A DNA stretch of 64,000 nucleotides from Butyrivibrio sp. MC2021 (GTDB lineage: Bacteria > Bacillota > Clostridia > Lachnospirales > Lachnospiraceae), in the NCBI RefSeq assembly GCF_000621605.1, contig NZ_JHXX01000001.1:1240001-1304000 (forward strand). Reading direction: 5' to 3'. Below, piece after piece: positions 23,266-32,765 of this stretch. The notes under the pieces were generated by a model. That model was given only the letters and a program-made list of their open reading frames with translations, had not been told where the DNA came from and did not search any database. Made by a program: the position numbers and the translations under genes. The number at the start of each line of letters is the position of its first letter. Position 1 is the stretch's first letter.

Positions 23266-24624
23266 TCACTTACCGTAAATCTTTACATTTTCTGCCAAAG
23301 CATCTGTAAGCTCAATTTCCCAATCCGCTCCCACAGCTGCATAAATTCTGTTTGACAGAGCTTTTATTCCATCTGCATAAATAACTACAATATCTTTTTC
23401 AACCACAACATCTATATGATATTTGGTTCCGCTTTCCAGCCTGATCGGCTGATTGTTAGGAAAAGCATTAAAAGATATATTATCATCCTGATTGTCGATG
23501 CTAAGCTTGTATTCTTCTCCGCTCTCAGGATTACTAAACACCAGGTCCATTCTGCCTGCTTCTTCCATATCAAGGTCAAAAGAGAGGTGACAAGTTTCCG
23601 GCACCTTCCCCAGATCCAGCGCATTATTTTCAGAAGTGGCATTTAACAGTTCTTTTGTGAAATATTCATTATATTGATCAGGCATGCATACCCCAAGTCT
23701 GCCGTCTGATAATTGTCTAAGTTCATATACCAGGACACTTCCTGCCCATGTATACTTCAGGCTGTCTTTTTCTCTTTTTTTGCGGTCCAGAAAGCCTATA
23801 AGATACCTCTTACCCTTGTATTCACAAGACTTGGCTGCATAGAAGCCATCCCCATCGAAAGTATCAATCTCCTCTTTTTCCCATGGTCCAAAGAAATTAT
23901 CCGAAACTCTGTAATAGACCACGTTGTTCCAACTAAATACCAGATAATACTTATTTCCCATTTGGAAAACATCCGGGCATTCCATAAAATACAGATCCCG
24001 ACTGGTATAGAAATCTCCCTTAAAAGTCCAGTTTTCTAAATCCTGTGACTCGTAATATACTATAGCGCTCTCGTTTTCTTTTCTTGCTCCCACAAGCATC
24101 AGATAGCCATCATCGCTTCTGTAAACCTGCGGATCACGAAAATCGTTTGTACTATACCCTTTTGGTGCATGAATTATATTGTCATAGTCTTTGGTAAAGC
24201 TTTTGTTATCTTTACTTGTAGCATGTAACACACATTCTTTATCTAGTCCATATGTGTCGTAGTAATCATTATGTCCTGTATAGAAACAGTGATAGTTTCC
24301 CTGTTCATCCCTGATAAAAGAACCGGTTCCTACTGCAAGATCCTGTATTTCTGAATCCTCTGCAAAAGGAAGAACTTCTCCTTTATCCTCAAAGCTTAAA
24401 AAGTCCTTGGTATAAAAACGGTGAATGGGATGATAGCCCACACCGTTATGATCTGTTTCATATAAATAATTCAGATATACTCCATTTTCTTCTGAAAGAG
24501 CCATTACATCTCCAACATAACTGTCCTCAGCCCTTGGAAAAAGAGTATCTGCATTTTGGCTATCAGCACATCCTGTGAGCATACATGCAAGAAGTGCTGC
24601 AATTATGGCAACTTTTCTTTTCAT
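23266..24624 (-). CDS. Surface GH32-type lipoprotein (fructan hydrolase)
   Basis: 452 aa with lipobox LTGC (Cys19), so it is anchored outside. GH32-like five-blade propeller with FRDPQVY (RDP motif) and the acid/base Glu in FMECPDVF. The nucleophile region is changed: in place of WMNDPNG the first strand reads YVGDVMALSEENGVY, with Asp in GDVM the probable nucleophile. This looks like the less-known GH32 branch with a C-terminal lectin-like beta-sandwich. It would release fructose or oligomers for the neighbouring ABC importer. A hairpin precedes it and no close ribosome site is seen. Confidence 0.82.
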   Translation of the reverse strand: MKRKVAIIAALLACMLTGCADSQNADTLFPRAEDSYVGDVMALSEENGVYLNYLYETDHNGVGYHPIHRFYTKDFLSFEDKGEVLPFAEDSEIQDLAVGTGSFIRDEQGNYHCFYTGHNDYYDTYGLDKECVLHATSKDNKSFTKDYDNIIHAPKGYSTNDFRDPQVYRSDDGYLMLVGARKENESAIVYYESQDLENWTFKGDFYTSRDLYFMECPDVFQMGNKYYLVFSWNNVVYYRVSDNFFGPWEKEEIDTFDGDGFYAAKSCEYKGKRYLIGFLDRKKREKDSLKYTWAGSVLVYELRQLSDGRLGVCMPDQYNEYFTKELLNATSENNALDLGKVPETCHLSFDLDMEEAGRMDLVFSNPESGEEYKLSIDNQDDNISFNAFPNNQPIRLESGTKYHIDVVVEKDIVVIYADGIKALSNRIYAAVGADWEIELTDALAENVKIYGK

Positions 24625-24627
24625 TTT

Positions 24628-24655
24628 TTAAAAAAGAGAGGAGAAAATCTCCTCC
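24628..24655 (-). terminator. Intercistronic hairpin (attenuator) after the binding-protein gene
   Basis: GAGGAGA-AAA-TCTCCTC is followed on the minus strand by a TTTTTT run. It lies between the solute-binding protein gene and the surface GH32 gene and would lower expression of the downstream enzymes relative to the binding protein. Confidence 0.7.
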
Positions 24656-24676
24656 CTGCCTTTCCGTTTATATGAA

Positions 24677-26329
24677 TTAATCATAGAACTGATCAAAATA
24701 CTTCTGGTAGATAGAGAGATACTCATCAAGACCATATGCATTAACCTGCTTGAGATACTCATCCCACTCAGCATCTGTAAGACCGTTCATAACGAAGTTA
24801 CTTCTGCTGGAGTTGATATAGCTGATAAGATCTGTCTGGATAGTTGTAAGAGCCTCTGTATCATCAGCTGTCATAAATACGTTAGGATATACATACTTGC
24901 AGTTCATATCGTCTGTGTAGTACTCCTTGATCCAGTCAAGACGGTACTGAGCGTCATCAGGGCATGTAACATATACGCCATAGTACTCATCAAGGATTGC
25001 AAGAGGACCACCAACACACTCAGCCTCACGAACTTCTACAGGAGAAGCATCGCCAAGAGGTGCATGCTTGAGCATCTTGTCGCCGTTTGCATTTGTTGAA
25101 AGCTCGAAGATATCAAACTCATCATCCTCGCCATATGTTCCCCAGTTGTTCTGTGGTGACTGGAATGGATCATACATCTTATCAAGCCAAGCACATACGA
25201 ATGCAGGGTTCTCACACTTAGAAGTTACAACGCATCTGCCACGGTCAAAACCTGATGTGAAAGAGCTGTTCATAGGAGTTACATTCTTAACATCAGCCTT
25301 AAGAGCTGCAAGTGGAACGAAATCTTCAAGGTTATCAATGTTAGCAACGTCCCATGTAAAGCAAACACCATATCTGTGTGACTTACCCTTAGCTACATAA
25401 GTTGACCAGTCCTGTGTGAAGCACTCAGGATCGATAAGTCCCTCTTCATAGAGTTTATGAAGCCACTGCATACCTGACTTGAAACCTTCCTGTGTTGCTG
25501 TGCAGATAACCTTCTTGTCATCTGTAACTGCAATGTGCTGTCCGATATCATTGTCACCGTAACCTTCGCCAAAGCCGTTAATAAGAAGGCTTGGATCCTG
25601 ATCGTTCATGATGCATGACATAGGAATGATGTCACCCTCAATACCAAACTCAGCCTGAAGCTCTGAAGCATGCTCCTTGAATGCCTTAAGTACTTCTTCG
25701 AATTCATCAACTGTTGTAGGTGTCTGAAGTCCGAGGAAATCAAGCCATTTCTTGTTGATGTAAGTGAAGTTATTACCTACTGTCTGGATAGCTGTCTTGT
25801 TAGAACCAAGCTGCTCAATCCATGGAAGTGCCCAGATGTGTCCCTCGGAGTCCTCACACATTGTGCGGTACTCAGGATACTTATCAAATACTGCCTTAAG
25901 GTTAGGCATGTTGTTGTCAATGTACTCTTCTACAGGAAGGATAACTCCCTGATCAGCATATCTGATAAGGTCTGAGTTACTAAAGCCTGCATTAAATACA
26001 AAATCTGTAAGTGTGTTCTTGTTAGCCATGTTGAGCTTGATCTTGTCGCCCCACTGATCATTTGAAATAGCTGTCCAGTCAACATGTACGTTTGTCTCTT
26101 CCTCAAGTCTCTTGAAGATTGTTCTGTTGTTAGGTTCTGACTCAGTTCCTGACGGATAGCTGATTGTACCTGTGATAGTAACCTTGTTTTCCAGCGGAAA
26201 GCTGATATCATCCGCTGTAACTGTTGCTGCCCCACTGCCTGAAGCACCTTTTCCGCAACCTGTCAGAACACTTGCTGACATTGCAAGAACAAGTGCTGCT
26301 GAAAATAACTTTGTTGTCTTCTTTTTCAT
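24677..26329 (-). CDS. Extracellular solute-binding lipoprotein (carbohydrate ABC importer)
   Basis: 550 aa. Signal peptide with lipobox LTGC (Cys25). Length and pattern match the large family-1 binding proteins of LplA type that work with LplB/LplC permeases in Gram-positive fibre degraders (FKRLEEETNVHVDW, TPTTVDEFEEVLKAFK, NPAFVCAWLDKMYDPF). Probably binds fructo-oligosaccharides or levan fragments, judged from the two GH32 genes and fructokinase that follow. It ends in an attenuator hairpin. Confidence 0.9.
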   Translation of the reverse strand: MKKKTTKLFSAALVLAMSASVLTGCGKGASGSGAATVTADDISFPLENKVTITGTISYPSGTESEPNNRTIFKRLEEETNVHVDWTAISNDQWGDKIKLNMANKNTLTDFVFNAGFSNSDLIRYADQGVILPVEEYIDNNMPNLKAVFDKYPEYRTMCEDSEGHIWALPWIEQLGSNKTAIQTVGNNFTYINKKWLDFLGLQTPTTVDEFEEVLKAFKEHASELQAEFGIEGDIIPMSCIMNDQDPSLLINGFGEGYGDNDIGQHIAVTDDKKVICTATQEGFKSGMQWLHKLYEEGLIDPECFTQDWSTYVAKGKSHRYGVCFTWDVANIDNLEDFVPLAALKADVKNVTPMNSSFTSGFDRGRCVVTSKCENPAFVCAWLDKMYDPFQSPQNNWGTYGEDDEFDIFELSTNANGDKMLKHAPLGDASPVEVREAECVGGPLAILDEYYGVYVTCPDDAQYRLDWIKEYYTDDMNCKYVYPNVFMTADDTEALTTIQTDLISYINSSRSNFVMNGLTDAEWDEYLKQVNAYGLDEYLSIYQKYFDQFYD

Positions 26330-26398
26330 TTTCCCTCTCCTTATAAAAATTCTTTATTATCTCCTGTTGCCAGGGGAAGTTCTGATTGTTTAAGCCTC

Positions 26399-27313
26399 TC
26401 AGCCTTTAACTGAACCAACCATGATTCCTGAATCAAAATACTTCTGGAAGAATGGATACATTACTATAAGCGGTAAGCTTGAAATAATGATGGTTGCATA
26501 TTTAAGAAGTTCTGCAAGCTGTGCTCTCTGAGCTGTACTCTGCATATCTGCTATCATTCCCGGATCCGGTTCATTCTGGATGAGGATAGCCCTAAGCACC
26601 AGCTGAAGAGGCTGCTTATCTGCTGAATTCAGATAGATCATTGCATCAAAGTAGCTGTTCCACATTCCTACAAACTGCCACAATATCAGCACTGCTATAA
26701 GTGGTGTGCACACAGGAAGAAGTATTCTGAAGAAGAACACCAATTCATTAGCTCCGTCCACATCAGCAGCTTCTCTAAGTTCGCTTGGAATACCTTTGTA
26801 GTAAGTTCTTGCGATGATCATGTTCCATACGCTAAATGATCCCGGAAGAATTACAGCCCACATGGTATCAAGAAGTCCAATGTTACTGATAAGAAGGTAT
26901 GTAGGAATCAGTCCTCCGCCAAAGAACATTGTGATAATAAAGATTGTGTTAAAAAACTTCTTGCCTTTAAAATCATCTCTTGACATTGGATACGCACACA
27001 AAAGTGTTATAAATACAGAAATAACCGCAAATAATACGGAATATATAATTGCATTTCTAAATCCAATCCATATCTGAGAATTGGTCATAACTCTCTCATA
27101 AGCTGTAAGAGTCCATTTGCTGAAATCAAATACTATTCCCTTGTTCTGAAGTGTTATAGGATCCATGAAGGAAGCTACAATAATATAAACTACAGGGCCT
27201 ATGATAGCCATTACAAAGGCTGCAAGGAGAATATAACCAACCAAGAGAAATGCTTTATCTCCAATGGAAGCTCTGGCAAATTCGCTTTTTTTAATATTTA
27301 CTGTCTGTTGCAT
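26399..27313 (-). CDS. Carbohydrate ABC transporter permease, LplC type
   Basis: 304 aa, six membrane segments and the EAA loop (GIPSELREAADVDGANELVFFF with following ILLPVCTPL) that contacts the ATPase. Second of two permeases, 11 bp downstream of the LplB-type gene. Like other LplABC systems, no ATPase is encoded here; a shared MsmK-type ATPase elsewhere would energise it. Confidence 0.92.
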   Translation of the reverse strand: MQQTVNIKKSEFARASIGDKAFLLVGYILLAAFVMAIIGPVVYIIVASFMDPITLQNKGIVFDFSKWTLTAYERVMTNSQIWIGFRNAIIYSVLFAVISVFITLLCAYPMSRDDFKGKKFFNTIFIITMFFGGGLIPTYLLISNIGLLDTMWAVILPGSFSVWNMIIARTYYKGIPSELREAADVDGANELVFFFRILLPVCTPLIAVLILWQFVGMWNSYFDAMIYLNSADKQPLQLVLRAILIQNEPDPGMIADMQSTAQRAQLAELLKYATIIISSLPLIVMYPFFQKYFDSGIMVGSVKG

Positions 27314-27324
27314 TTCGCTCCCCC

Positions 27325-28245
27325 TTATAGTCCCTGACCGTCGTTAAGCTTCTCAACAACCTTATTAACCACTATGAGAAGAATTACATTTACGATCGTA
27401 TTAAATAATCCAACCGCTGTTGAATAACTGTAATCACCATTCAAAAGACCTTTTTTATAAACATAAGTAGCTATGATCTCAGACGAAGCAAGGTTCATAT
27501 CTGACTGAAGTGCATAGGCCTTTTCAAAGCCGATACTCATAATGTTTCCTGCCTGAAGGATGAATTGGATAACTACCATATCCTTGATAGCCGGCCACTC
27601 TACTGCCTTGATCTGTTGCCAGATATTGGCTCCATCAATCTGTGCTGCCTCTTTGAGTTCCTTGCTGGCATTTGAAAGAGCTGCTGTGTACATGATCGAT
27701 GCCCAGCCGGCGCCCTGCCAGATACCACTTATGATGTAGATTGGTCTGAATGCTGCAGGGATTGTCAAAAAGTTGATGTTCGTTCCCAAAAGCATATTGA
27801 ATGGTCCTGTAACCGATAAAAGAATCCTGACCATACCACAGAGGACTATGACAGATATGAAGTTAGGCATATACAGAACAAGCTGTATCTTCTGTTTGAT
27901 CTTGCTACTAGAAATCCTGTTAAGTAGAAGCGCCAGTATTATCGGCATTGGAAATCCCCATAACAGACCAAAAATACTCAGTTTAAGTGTATTGGCAAGA
28001 TACTGAAAAAAATCCGGCGATGATAAAAACTGTTTAAAGTATTTAAGGCCAACCCATTCGCTTCCCAAAATGCCTTTGAATGGATTGTATTTCTGGAAAG
28101 CAATCAGTATTCCTCCCATCGGAATGTACCTGAACACTATTGTCAGTAACAGTGCCGGCCCCAGAAAGAACACATATAGTTGCCAATGCTGTTTAACATA
28201 TACCAGAGTGTTATGCATCGAATTATCTTTTACCTTTGTGTTCAT
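27325..28245 (-). CDS. Carbohydrate ABC transporter permease, LplB type
   Basis: 306 aa, six membrane segments, with the EAA motif around NASKELKEAAQIDGANIWQQ. The first gene of the fructan operon, transcribed from the TTGACA-17-TATATT promoter at 28295-28323 and controlled by the divergent LacI protein. It forms the channel with the LplC-type partner. Confidence 0.92.
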   Translation of the reverse strand: MNTKVKDNSMHNTLVYVKQHWQLYVFFLGPALLLTIVFRYIPMGGILIAFQKYNPFKGILGSEWVGLKYFKQFLSSPDFFQYLANTLKLSIFGLLWGFPMPIILALLLNRISSSKIKQKIQLVLYMPNFISVIVLCGMVRILLSVTGPFNMLLGTNINFLTIPAAFRPIYIISGIWQGAGWASIMYTAALSNASKELKEAAQIDGANIWQQIKAVEWPAIKDMVVIQFILQAGNIMSIGFEKAYALQSDMNLASSEIIATYVYKKGLLNGDYSYSTAVGLFNTIVNVILLIVVNKVVEKLNDGQGL

Positions 28246-28259
28246 GTAACCCTCCCAAG

Positions 28260-28389
28260 TTTTACATTTGCATAATTCTCATTTGCATATGTAAAATATA
28301 GCACCCATATTTACAGCTGTCAATACAATTATTTTACATTTGCACAATAAATATTTACATTTGACACTTTGATTTTTACATTTTATAAT
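28260..28389. promoter_or_regulatory. Divergent promoter/operator region of the fructan locus
   Basis: Minus-strand promoter: TTGACA (28318-28323), 17 bases, TATATT (28295-28300), for the permease operon. Plus-strand promoter: TTGACA (28361-28366), 17 bases, TATAAT (28384-28389), for lacI. At least five copies of a TTTACATTTG-like box lie at 28260-28271, 28282-28296 (inverted), 28332-28345, 28353-28366 and 28374-28388, overlapping both promoters. They are likely LacI operators controlling both directions. Confidence 0.82.
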
Positions 28390-28457
28390 GATATAGGTGT
28401 CAAAAAGTCATAAATACTGACACATTAATCTTTTATTTAGAAAGTGGAGACTACACT

Positions 28458-29507
28458 ATGCCAGCAAAAGTCACCTTACAGGATATAGCAGATGCTCTTG
28501 GAGTATCCAGAAATACCGTATCCAAGGCTATAAATAACACCGGAGTTTTAGCTGAAGCTACCAGACAGAAGGTTTTAGAGAAGGCTATCGAAATGGGATA
28601 CAAGCAATTTTCTTATGCCAATTCCATTTCAGACATTACAAATCCTTTCAGTTCCCAACCCAAGGCTTCAGGAGAGATTGCTCTCTTTTCAGGCAGTTTC
28701 CTTAATAATTCTCACTTTGCTTCTACCATGTTGGATAAATTTCAATATGAAATTTCTCTGCTTGGCTATAGCCTGACAATGCACCGTGTTGATCATCAGA
28801 ATATAGAGTCAAGAACTCTTCCTCTCTCATACAGACCGGATAACACCAAGGCTATTGTATGCATCGAAATGTTTGATCACTCCTATTGTGAAATGCTGTG
28901 TGACATGGGCCTGCCGGTACTTATGGTGGATGCTCCCGTGGCAAGCTATTGGAAGCCGCTAAATGCAGACACTATTCTCATGGATAATTTTTCCAATATC
29001 TACACAGTGATAAATGATATGAAAAAAAGGGGAATTTCCAAGATTGGATACGTTGGGCAGGTTACACACTGCCGTTCTTTTTACGAAAGATTTATGGCCT
29101 TCAGAGAAGCCATGTATATCAACGGGCTTACTATTGACGAGAAGTTCTGCTTAACAGAAGTGCATGCTCACGGAGATGATTACAAGGAATACCTTTCTTT
29201 GGCACTCTCTAAGCTGGATGAGATGCCACAACTTTTCATCTGTGCCAACGACTTTGTGGCTATAGATGTATTATATGGCTTGAAAAAACTGGGGATTGAT
29301 TGTCCCAAAGATATAAAACTTTTTGGATTTGATGATTCACCTGAATCCAAGATCATGACACCGTCTCTTTCCACGAGCCATATACACAGCCAGGTAATAG
29401 GATATTCTGCTGCCAACCTGATAATTACCAGAATAGAGCAGCCTGATCTGAATTACAGAACTGTCTATACCGAGACGGATCTGATCTATCGAGATTCAAC
29501 TACATAA
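28458..29507 (+). CDS. LacI family transcriptional regulator of the fructan locus
   Basis: 349 aa. Residues 3-~50 are the LacI helix-turn-helix (TLQDIADALGVSRNTVSKAI, then hinge helix). The rest is a periplasmic-binding-protein-like sensor domain with ICANDFVAIDVLYGLKKLG and DIKLFGFDDSPES motifs. It is divergent from the permease-GH32 operon and flanked by the repeated operator boxes, so it likely represses both and is released by a fructose-derived ligand. A hairpin terminator follows. Confidence 0.9.
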   Translation: MPAKVTLQDIADALGVSRNTVSKAINNTGVLAEATRQKVLEKAIEMGYKQFSYANSISDITNPFSSQPKASGEIALFSGSFLNNSHFASTMLDKFQYEISLLGYSLTMHRVDHQNIESRTLPLSYRPDNTKAIVCIEMFDHSYCEMLCDMGLPVLMVDAPVASYWKPLNADTILMDNFSNIYTVINDMKKRGISKIGYVGQVTHCRSFYERFMAFREAMYINGLTIDEKFCLTEVHAHGDDYKEYLSLALSKLDEMPQLFICANDFVAIDVLYGLKKLGIDCPKDIKLFGFDDSPESKIMTPSLSTSHIHSQVIGYSAANLIITRIEQPDLNYRTVYTETDLIYRDSTT

Positions 29508-29531
29508 TCATATCGTGGCTGTCGCATTTAG

Positions 29532-29575
29532 AAAGATACAGGAGCAAATTGGTTCATTTGATCCTGTATCTTTTT
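29532..29575 (+). terminator. Bidirectional terminator between lacI and the chemoreceptor gene
   Basis: Arms AAAGATACAGGA (29532-29543) and TCCTGTATCTTT (29562-29573) are perfect complements with a T run after each arm. The genes on both sides converge on it. Confidence 0.88.
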
Positions 29576-29595
29576 ATTGCTACTTTATACTATTG

Positions 29596-31371
29596 CTATA
29601 CGTTTATAAACTTCTTTGTACTGTCGCTAAGTTTGTTCGTAACCTGATTGTTATTATCCATGGCCTCTCCGATTTCTTGAATTTCTCCCACAATCTCCGT
29701 AGAGTTGGAAGCTGAAAGGCTGATGGCCTGTGTGGACTCTTCAACGGAATCGGTGATTGTAAGAATTGAGTCTGCCATGCTGTGCATTGTGTTATCAAGA
29801 GAGTCTGCCTTCTCAGTAAAGCCTTCAAGAATTTCATTCATTATCTCTGCTGTACTCTCGTATTTCTCTCCTGTCTCAACAAAGGCTTCATAATCGGCAA
29901 TAACAGTATTGTTGATAAAATCTACAACCTCGATGGCATTATTCGAAAGCTCCTGAACAGCCTTTGTCACATTCTCACTTATAGTCTGAATATTTCCGGC
30001 TGTCTGTCTGCTGTTATCGGCAAGTGCACTGATCTCCTGCGCAACTACCGCAAAGCCCTTGCCGGCTTCACCTGCTCTTGCAGCCTCAATGCTGGCGTTA
30101 AGTGCAAGAAGGTTTGTCTGGGAAGCTATATCGAGGATAACCTTGGTAAGTTCTCCGATCTGATTAACCTGCTCACTTTCCTTTACTGACTCATCAAGGG
30201 TCTTGCTGAGCGCCTCAACTCTGGCACCTGTATTCTCCTTCTTCTGCATAGCCTCATTCTTAATGGTATCAGCTTCCTTCTGGATCTCGCCTGCACGCTC
30301 TTTTCCTGAAGCAACCTCATCATTGATGCTCTCCACCGCATCTCTTACATCATTGAGCTGCTCCTTAATGTGAGAAGCTGTAGTTGACACATTGTCCATG
30401 CTGGCTGAAAGCTCCTCAAGTGCCGCTGATGTGTTGGTGATGTTGTCGTTAGCCAAAGCGATCTGTGAGGTCATCTTGTCTGCGGAATCTGTAAGAATGA
30501 GTGTTCCGCTCTTAACATCTTTCATTACGCCCTGCAGGGTTTCAATAAAATCATTTATGCCGTCTCTTATAAATACAAGCTCATTTCCGGTCTTAACATT
30601 TACTCTTGCTGTAAGGTCACCCTTTCCGGCGTTGATATCATTTATAATTTCCTGAACAGAGTCGGAAATCTTAACAATAACTTTGGTGATAAGAACAAAT
30701 GAAACATAGAGGTTCAAAAGAAGGCACACGATAAACACAGCCATTCCTGTTACATTCATGACAGTTATCTTACTTCTTGACTGTTCCATATAATTTACAA
30801 CATTACCCCGAAGTGCATCCACCGATGCATCAAGGGTTGCCATGCCTTCTTTGACGCCTTCCATGTTAGTCATATAATCTCCGGTAAGTATCTCCGAGGC
30901 AACACGTCCATCGCCGGTTGTCATCATGATATTGAACACTTCATCAACGTTCGCAATAAGAGCCTTTGCCGAAGCATCAAGCTGTGTCGTTGCGTTTGGA
31001 TTGCCATACATAGTAAACTCATCGCCGATTTCTTTTAAAAGAGTGGTCACTTCGCTCTCGTAGGATTTAAGCTCGCTTCCGATCCTCTCTTTATCAGCAT
31101 CAGTGTAATATGTCCATAGTCCCAGTGCGCTCTGGATCGTTCCGTCAATCCTGGCCAGATCTTCCTTAACTGTTCCCTCTTTATGAACCAGGTCGGTTAC
31201 TCCGGCAATTATACCCTGAGCACTGTCAGACATGGATGATATTCCATCGTTAACAATGTAGCTTACTATGTTAAATACCAGCAACATCAGAATATTAAAG
31301 AACAAAATCTGAACCGGAATAGATTTGAAAAAACTGACCTTATTCTTCTTGTTTTCAGTTGTCCTTGACAT
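29596..31371 (-). CDS. Methyl-accepting chemotaxis protein
   Basis: 591 aa. N-terminal membrane helix (~16-38), a ~165-residue helical outside domain (four-helix-bundle type, rich in Ser/Thr/Asp), second membrane helix (~204-228), HAMP (~228-280), and a C-terminal signalling domain with the conserved hairpin [20 protein letters not shown] and [15 protein letters not shown] that contacts CheW/CheA. It lacks an obvious CheR-tethering pentapeptide. The ligand is unknown. The cell should be motile or at least chemosensory. It converges with lacI. Confidence 0.93.
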   Translation of the reverse strand: MSRTTENKKNKVSFFKSIPVQILFFNILMLLVFNIVSYIVNDGISSMSDSAQGIIAGVTDLVHKEGTVKEDLARIDGTIQSALGLWTYYTDADKERIGSELKSYESEVTTLLKEIGDEFTMYGNPNATTQLDASAKALIANVDEVFNIMMTTGDGRVASEILTGDYMTNMEGVKEGMATLDASVDALRGNVVNYMEQSRSKITVMNVTGMAVFIVCLLLNLYVSFVLITKVIVKISDSVQEIINDINAGKGDLTARVNVKTGNELVFIRDGINDFIETLQGVMKDVKSGTLILTDSADKMTSQIALANDNITNTSAALEELSASMDNVSTTASHIKEQLNDVRDAVESINDEVASGKERAGEIQKEADTIKNEAMQKKENTGARVEALSKTLDESVKESEQVNQIGELTKVILDIASQTNLLALNASIEAARAGEAGKGFAVVAQEISALADNSRQTAGNIQTISENVTKAVQELSNNAIEVVDFINNTVIADYEAFVETGEKYESTAEIMNEILEGFTEKADSLDNTMHSMADSILTITDSVEESTQAISLSASNSTEIVGEIQEIGEAMDNNNQVTNKLSDSTKKFINV

Positions 31372-31490
31372 AACGACACTCCTTTCAATTTAATAAATAT
31401 TCACCTATATACATTATACAGATAAACAATGCATTGTTTTACGTTTAATATTTTTTTAATAAAATTAAATAAAAAATGCATAAAAACACA

Positions 31491-31520
31491 AAAAAACAGG
31501 CAGCCTTACCAGCTACCTGT
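31491..31520 (-). terminator. Terminator of the HAD phosphatase gene
   Basis: Arms ACAGGCAGC (31496-31504) and GCTACCTGT (31512-31520) pair with one mismatch, and the minus strand continues with a T run. Confidence 0.7.
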
Positions 31521-31573
31521 ACAATCTTTGCTTTATTCACGGAACCCAGGTGATAAGGACCTCGGCATCTCCC

Positions 31574-32380
31574 TCACTCCAATAATAGGCCAATACTCCT
31601 AAAGGCTTCTGAAATGCTCTCGTCATCATTACTTCCGATCACACACGAGAATTCCTTCTTCAATTCCTCCGGAGCATTTCCCATCAGAAAAGGAAATCCT
31701 ACAGATCGTAGCATTTCTGCATCATTAAAATGATCACCAAAAGCAACCGCTTTCTCCGGCGGGATGTTCATATACGAGCATACTCGCCTGACTCCATCGG
31801 CCTTTGTAATTCCCTTTCCCATGATTTCAAGAAGAACATCTGAGGATTTAACTATCGACAGCTTTGGAAATCTCTTTTTCAATTCATTTTCTATACCACA
31901 TATTGCTTCAGGCTCACATATGCAAAGGAGCTTTCCTATGATTGCATCTTTTGGAAGAAGCTCTATGCCGCCCTCTGTTGCACAGACCTCAACGATTTCC
32001 TCTTCTGCGCGGACCAGTCGGTCATTCCTGTCATTTACAATCCACAATTCTTCTGAATAGATATTCCATGTACAGTCAATCTTCTCCGCCTCTATATAAG
32101 AAATAATATCCCTCGCGTCATCGGCATCAAATCCCTCCGAGTACATTATCTTATCGTTTTCATCAATGATAAGCGCCCCACTATAACAGATCATCGGGCA
32201 GGAAAACCCGTATCTTTTAAAAATCGGCCGTACTCCGGATGGTCCTCTTGCTGTCGCAATGACGAAAGGGATATTGGCTTTCTTTAGGGCAAATATTGCA
32301 TCAAGTGTGCCCTTAAGCATTCTATGTTCACTGTTTAGAATTGTTCCGTCTATATCTGAAAAAACTATTTTGAAATCCAT
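31574..32380 (-). CDS. HAD superfamily Cof-type phosphatase
   Basis: 268 aa. Motif I FSDIDGTIL with the nucleophile Asp, motif II SGA in MICYSGALIID, motif III Lys in GITKADGVR, and motif IV GDHFNDAEML. The cap of the Cof (type IIB) class lies between. Members dephosphorylate sugar phosphates, flavin or pyridoxal phosphates; substrate unspecified. It stands alone with its own terminator. Confidence 0.9.
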   Translation of the reverse strand: MDFKIVFSDIDGTILNSEHRMLKGTLDAIFALKKANIPFVIATARGPSGVRPIFKRYGFSCPMICYSGALIIDENDKIMYSEGFDADDARDIISYIEAEKIDCTWNIYSEELWIVNDRNDRLVRAEEEIVEVCATEGGIELLPKDAIIGKLLCICEPEAICGIENELKKRFPKLSIVKSSDVLLEIMGKGITKADGVRRVCSYMNIPPEKAVAFGDHFNDAEMLRSVGFPFLMGNAPEELKKEFSCVIGSNDDESISEAFRSIGLLLE

Positions 32381-32467
32381 TGATGTCTCTTAACATTTCT
32401 TTCTAAAATGAAGTTGTCATTTTGTTCTAGCCATATCATAATATTTTAATTATACATTTTAATCCAT

Positions 32468-32758
32468 CTACTTCACCATCCAAGATCCAACTTTTTTGGA
32501 TCCAACCCTTTCAACAACACCTTCTTCAATGAGTTCTTTCATTATCATCTGAATTGACCTACGTGATTTTCCCATTATCTCTGATAATTCATTCTGTGTA
32601 ATAGAAGGATTCTCTCTCAATAAAAGCAAAATATACTCTCTATCCGATAAAGCACCACTTTGCGCTTTAACTTGCGCTTTATTTTGCGCTTTATCATAAG
32701 CATAATTCAAATTCCATAACGTAAGAAAGAAATTGTAACCATCAGTATAAAACTCAGG
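32468..32758 (-). pseudogene. C-terminal relic of an AlbA_2/Schlafen-type ATP-binding regulator
   Basis: An in-frame TAA at 32761-32759 precedes a frame reading PEFYTDGYNFFLTLWNLNY, then repeated AQNKAQVKAQ units, then a winged helix (ITQNELSEIMGKSRRSIQMI, and EEGVVERVGSKKVGSWMVK). This is how AlbA_2-domain (DUF4062-like or RecG-like) transcription regulators end, as far as I recall. No ATG with a ribosome site exists; only a TTG at 32710. The N-terminal domain is gone. It might yield an 80-aa HTH protein from the TTG, but a relic is more likely. Confidence 0.55.
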
Positions 32759-32765
32759 TTATTCT

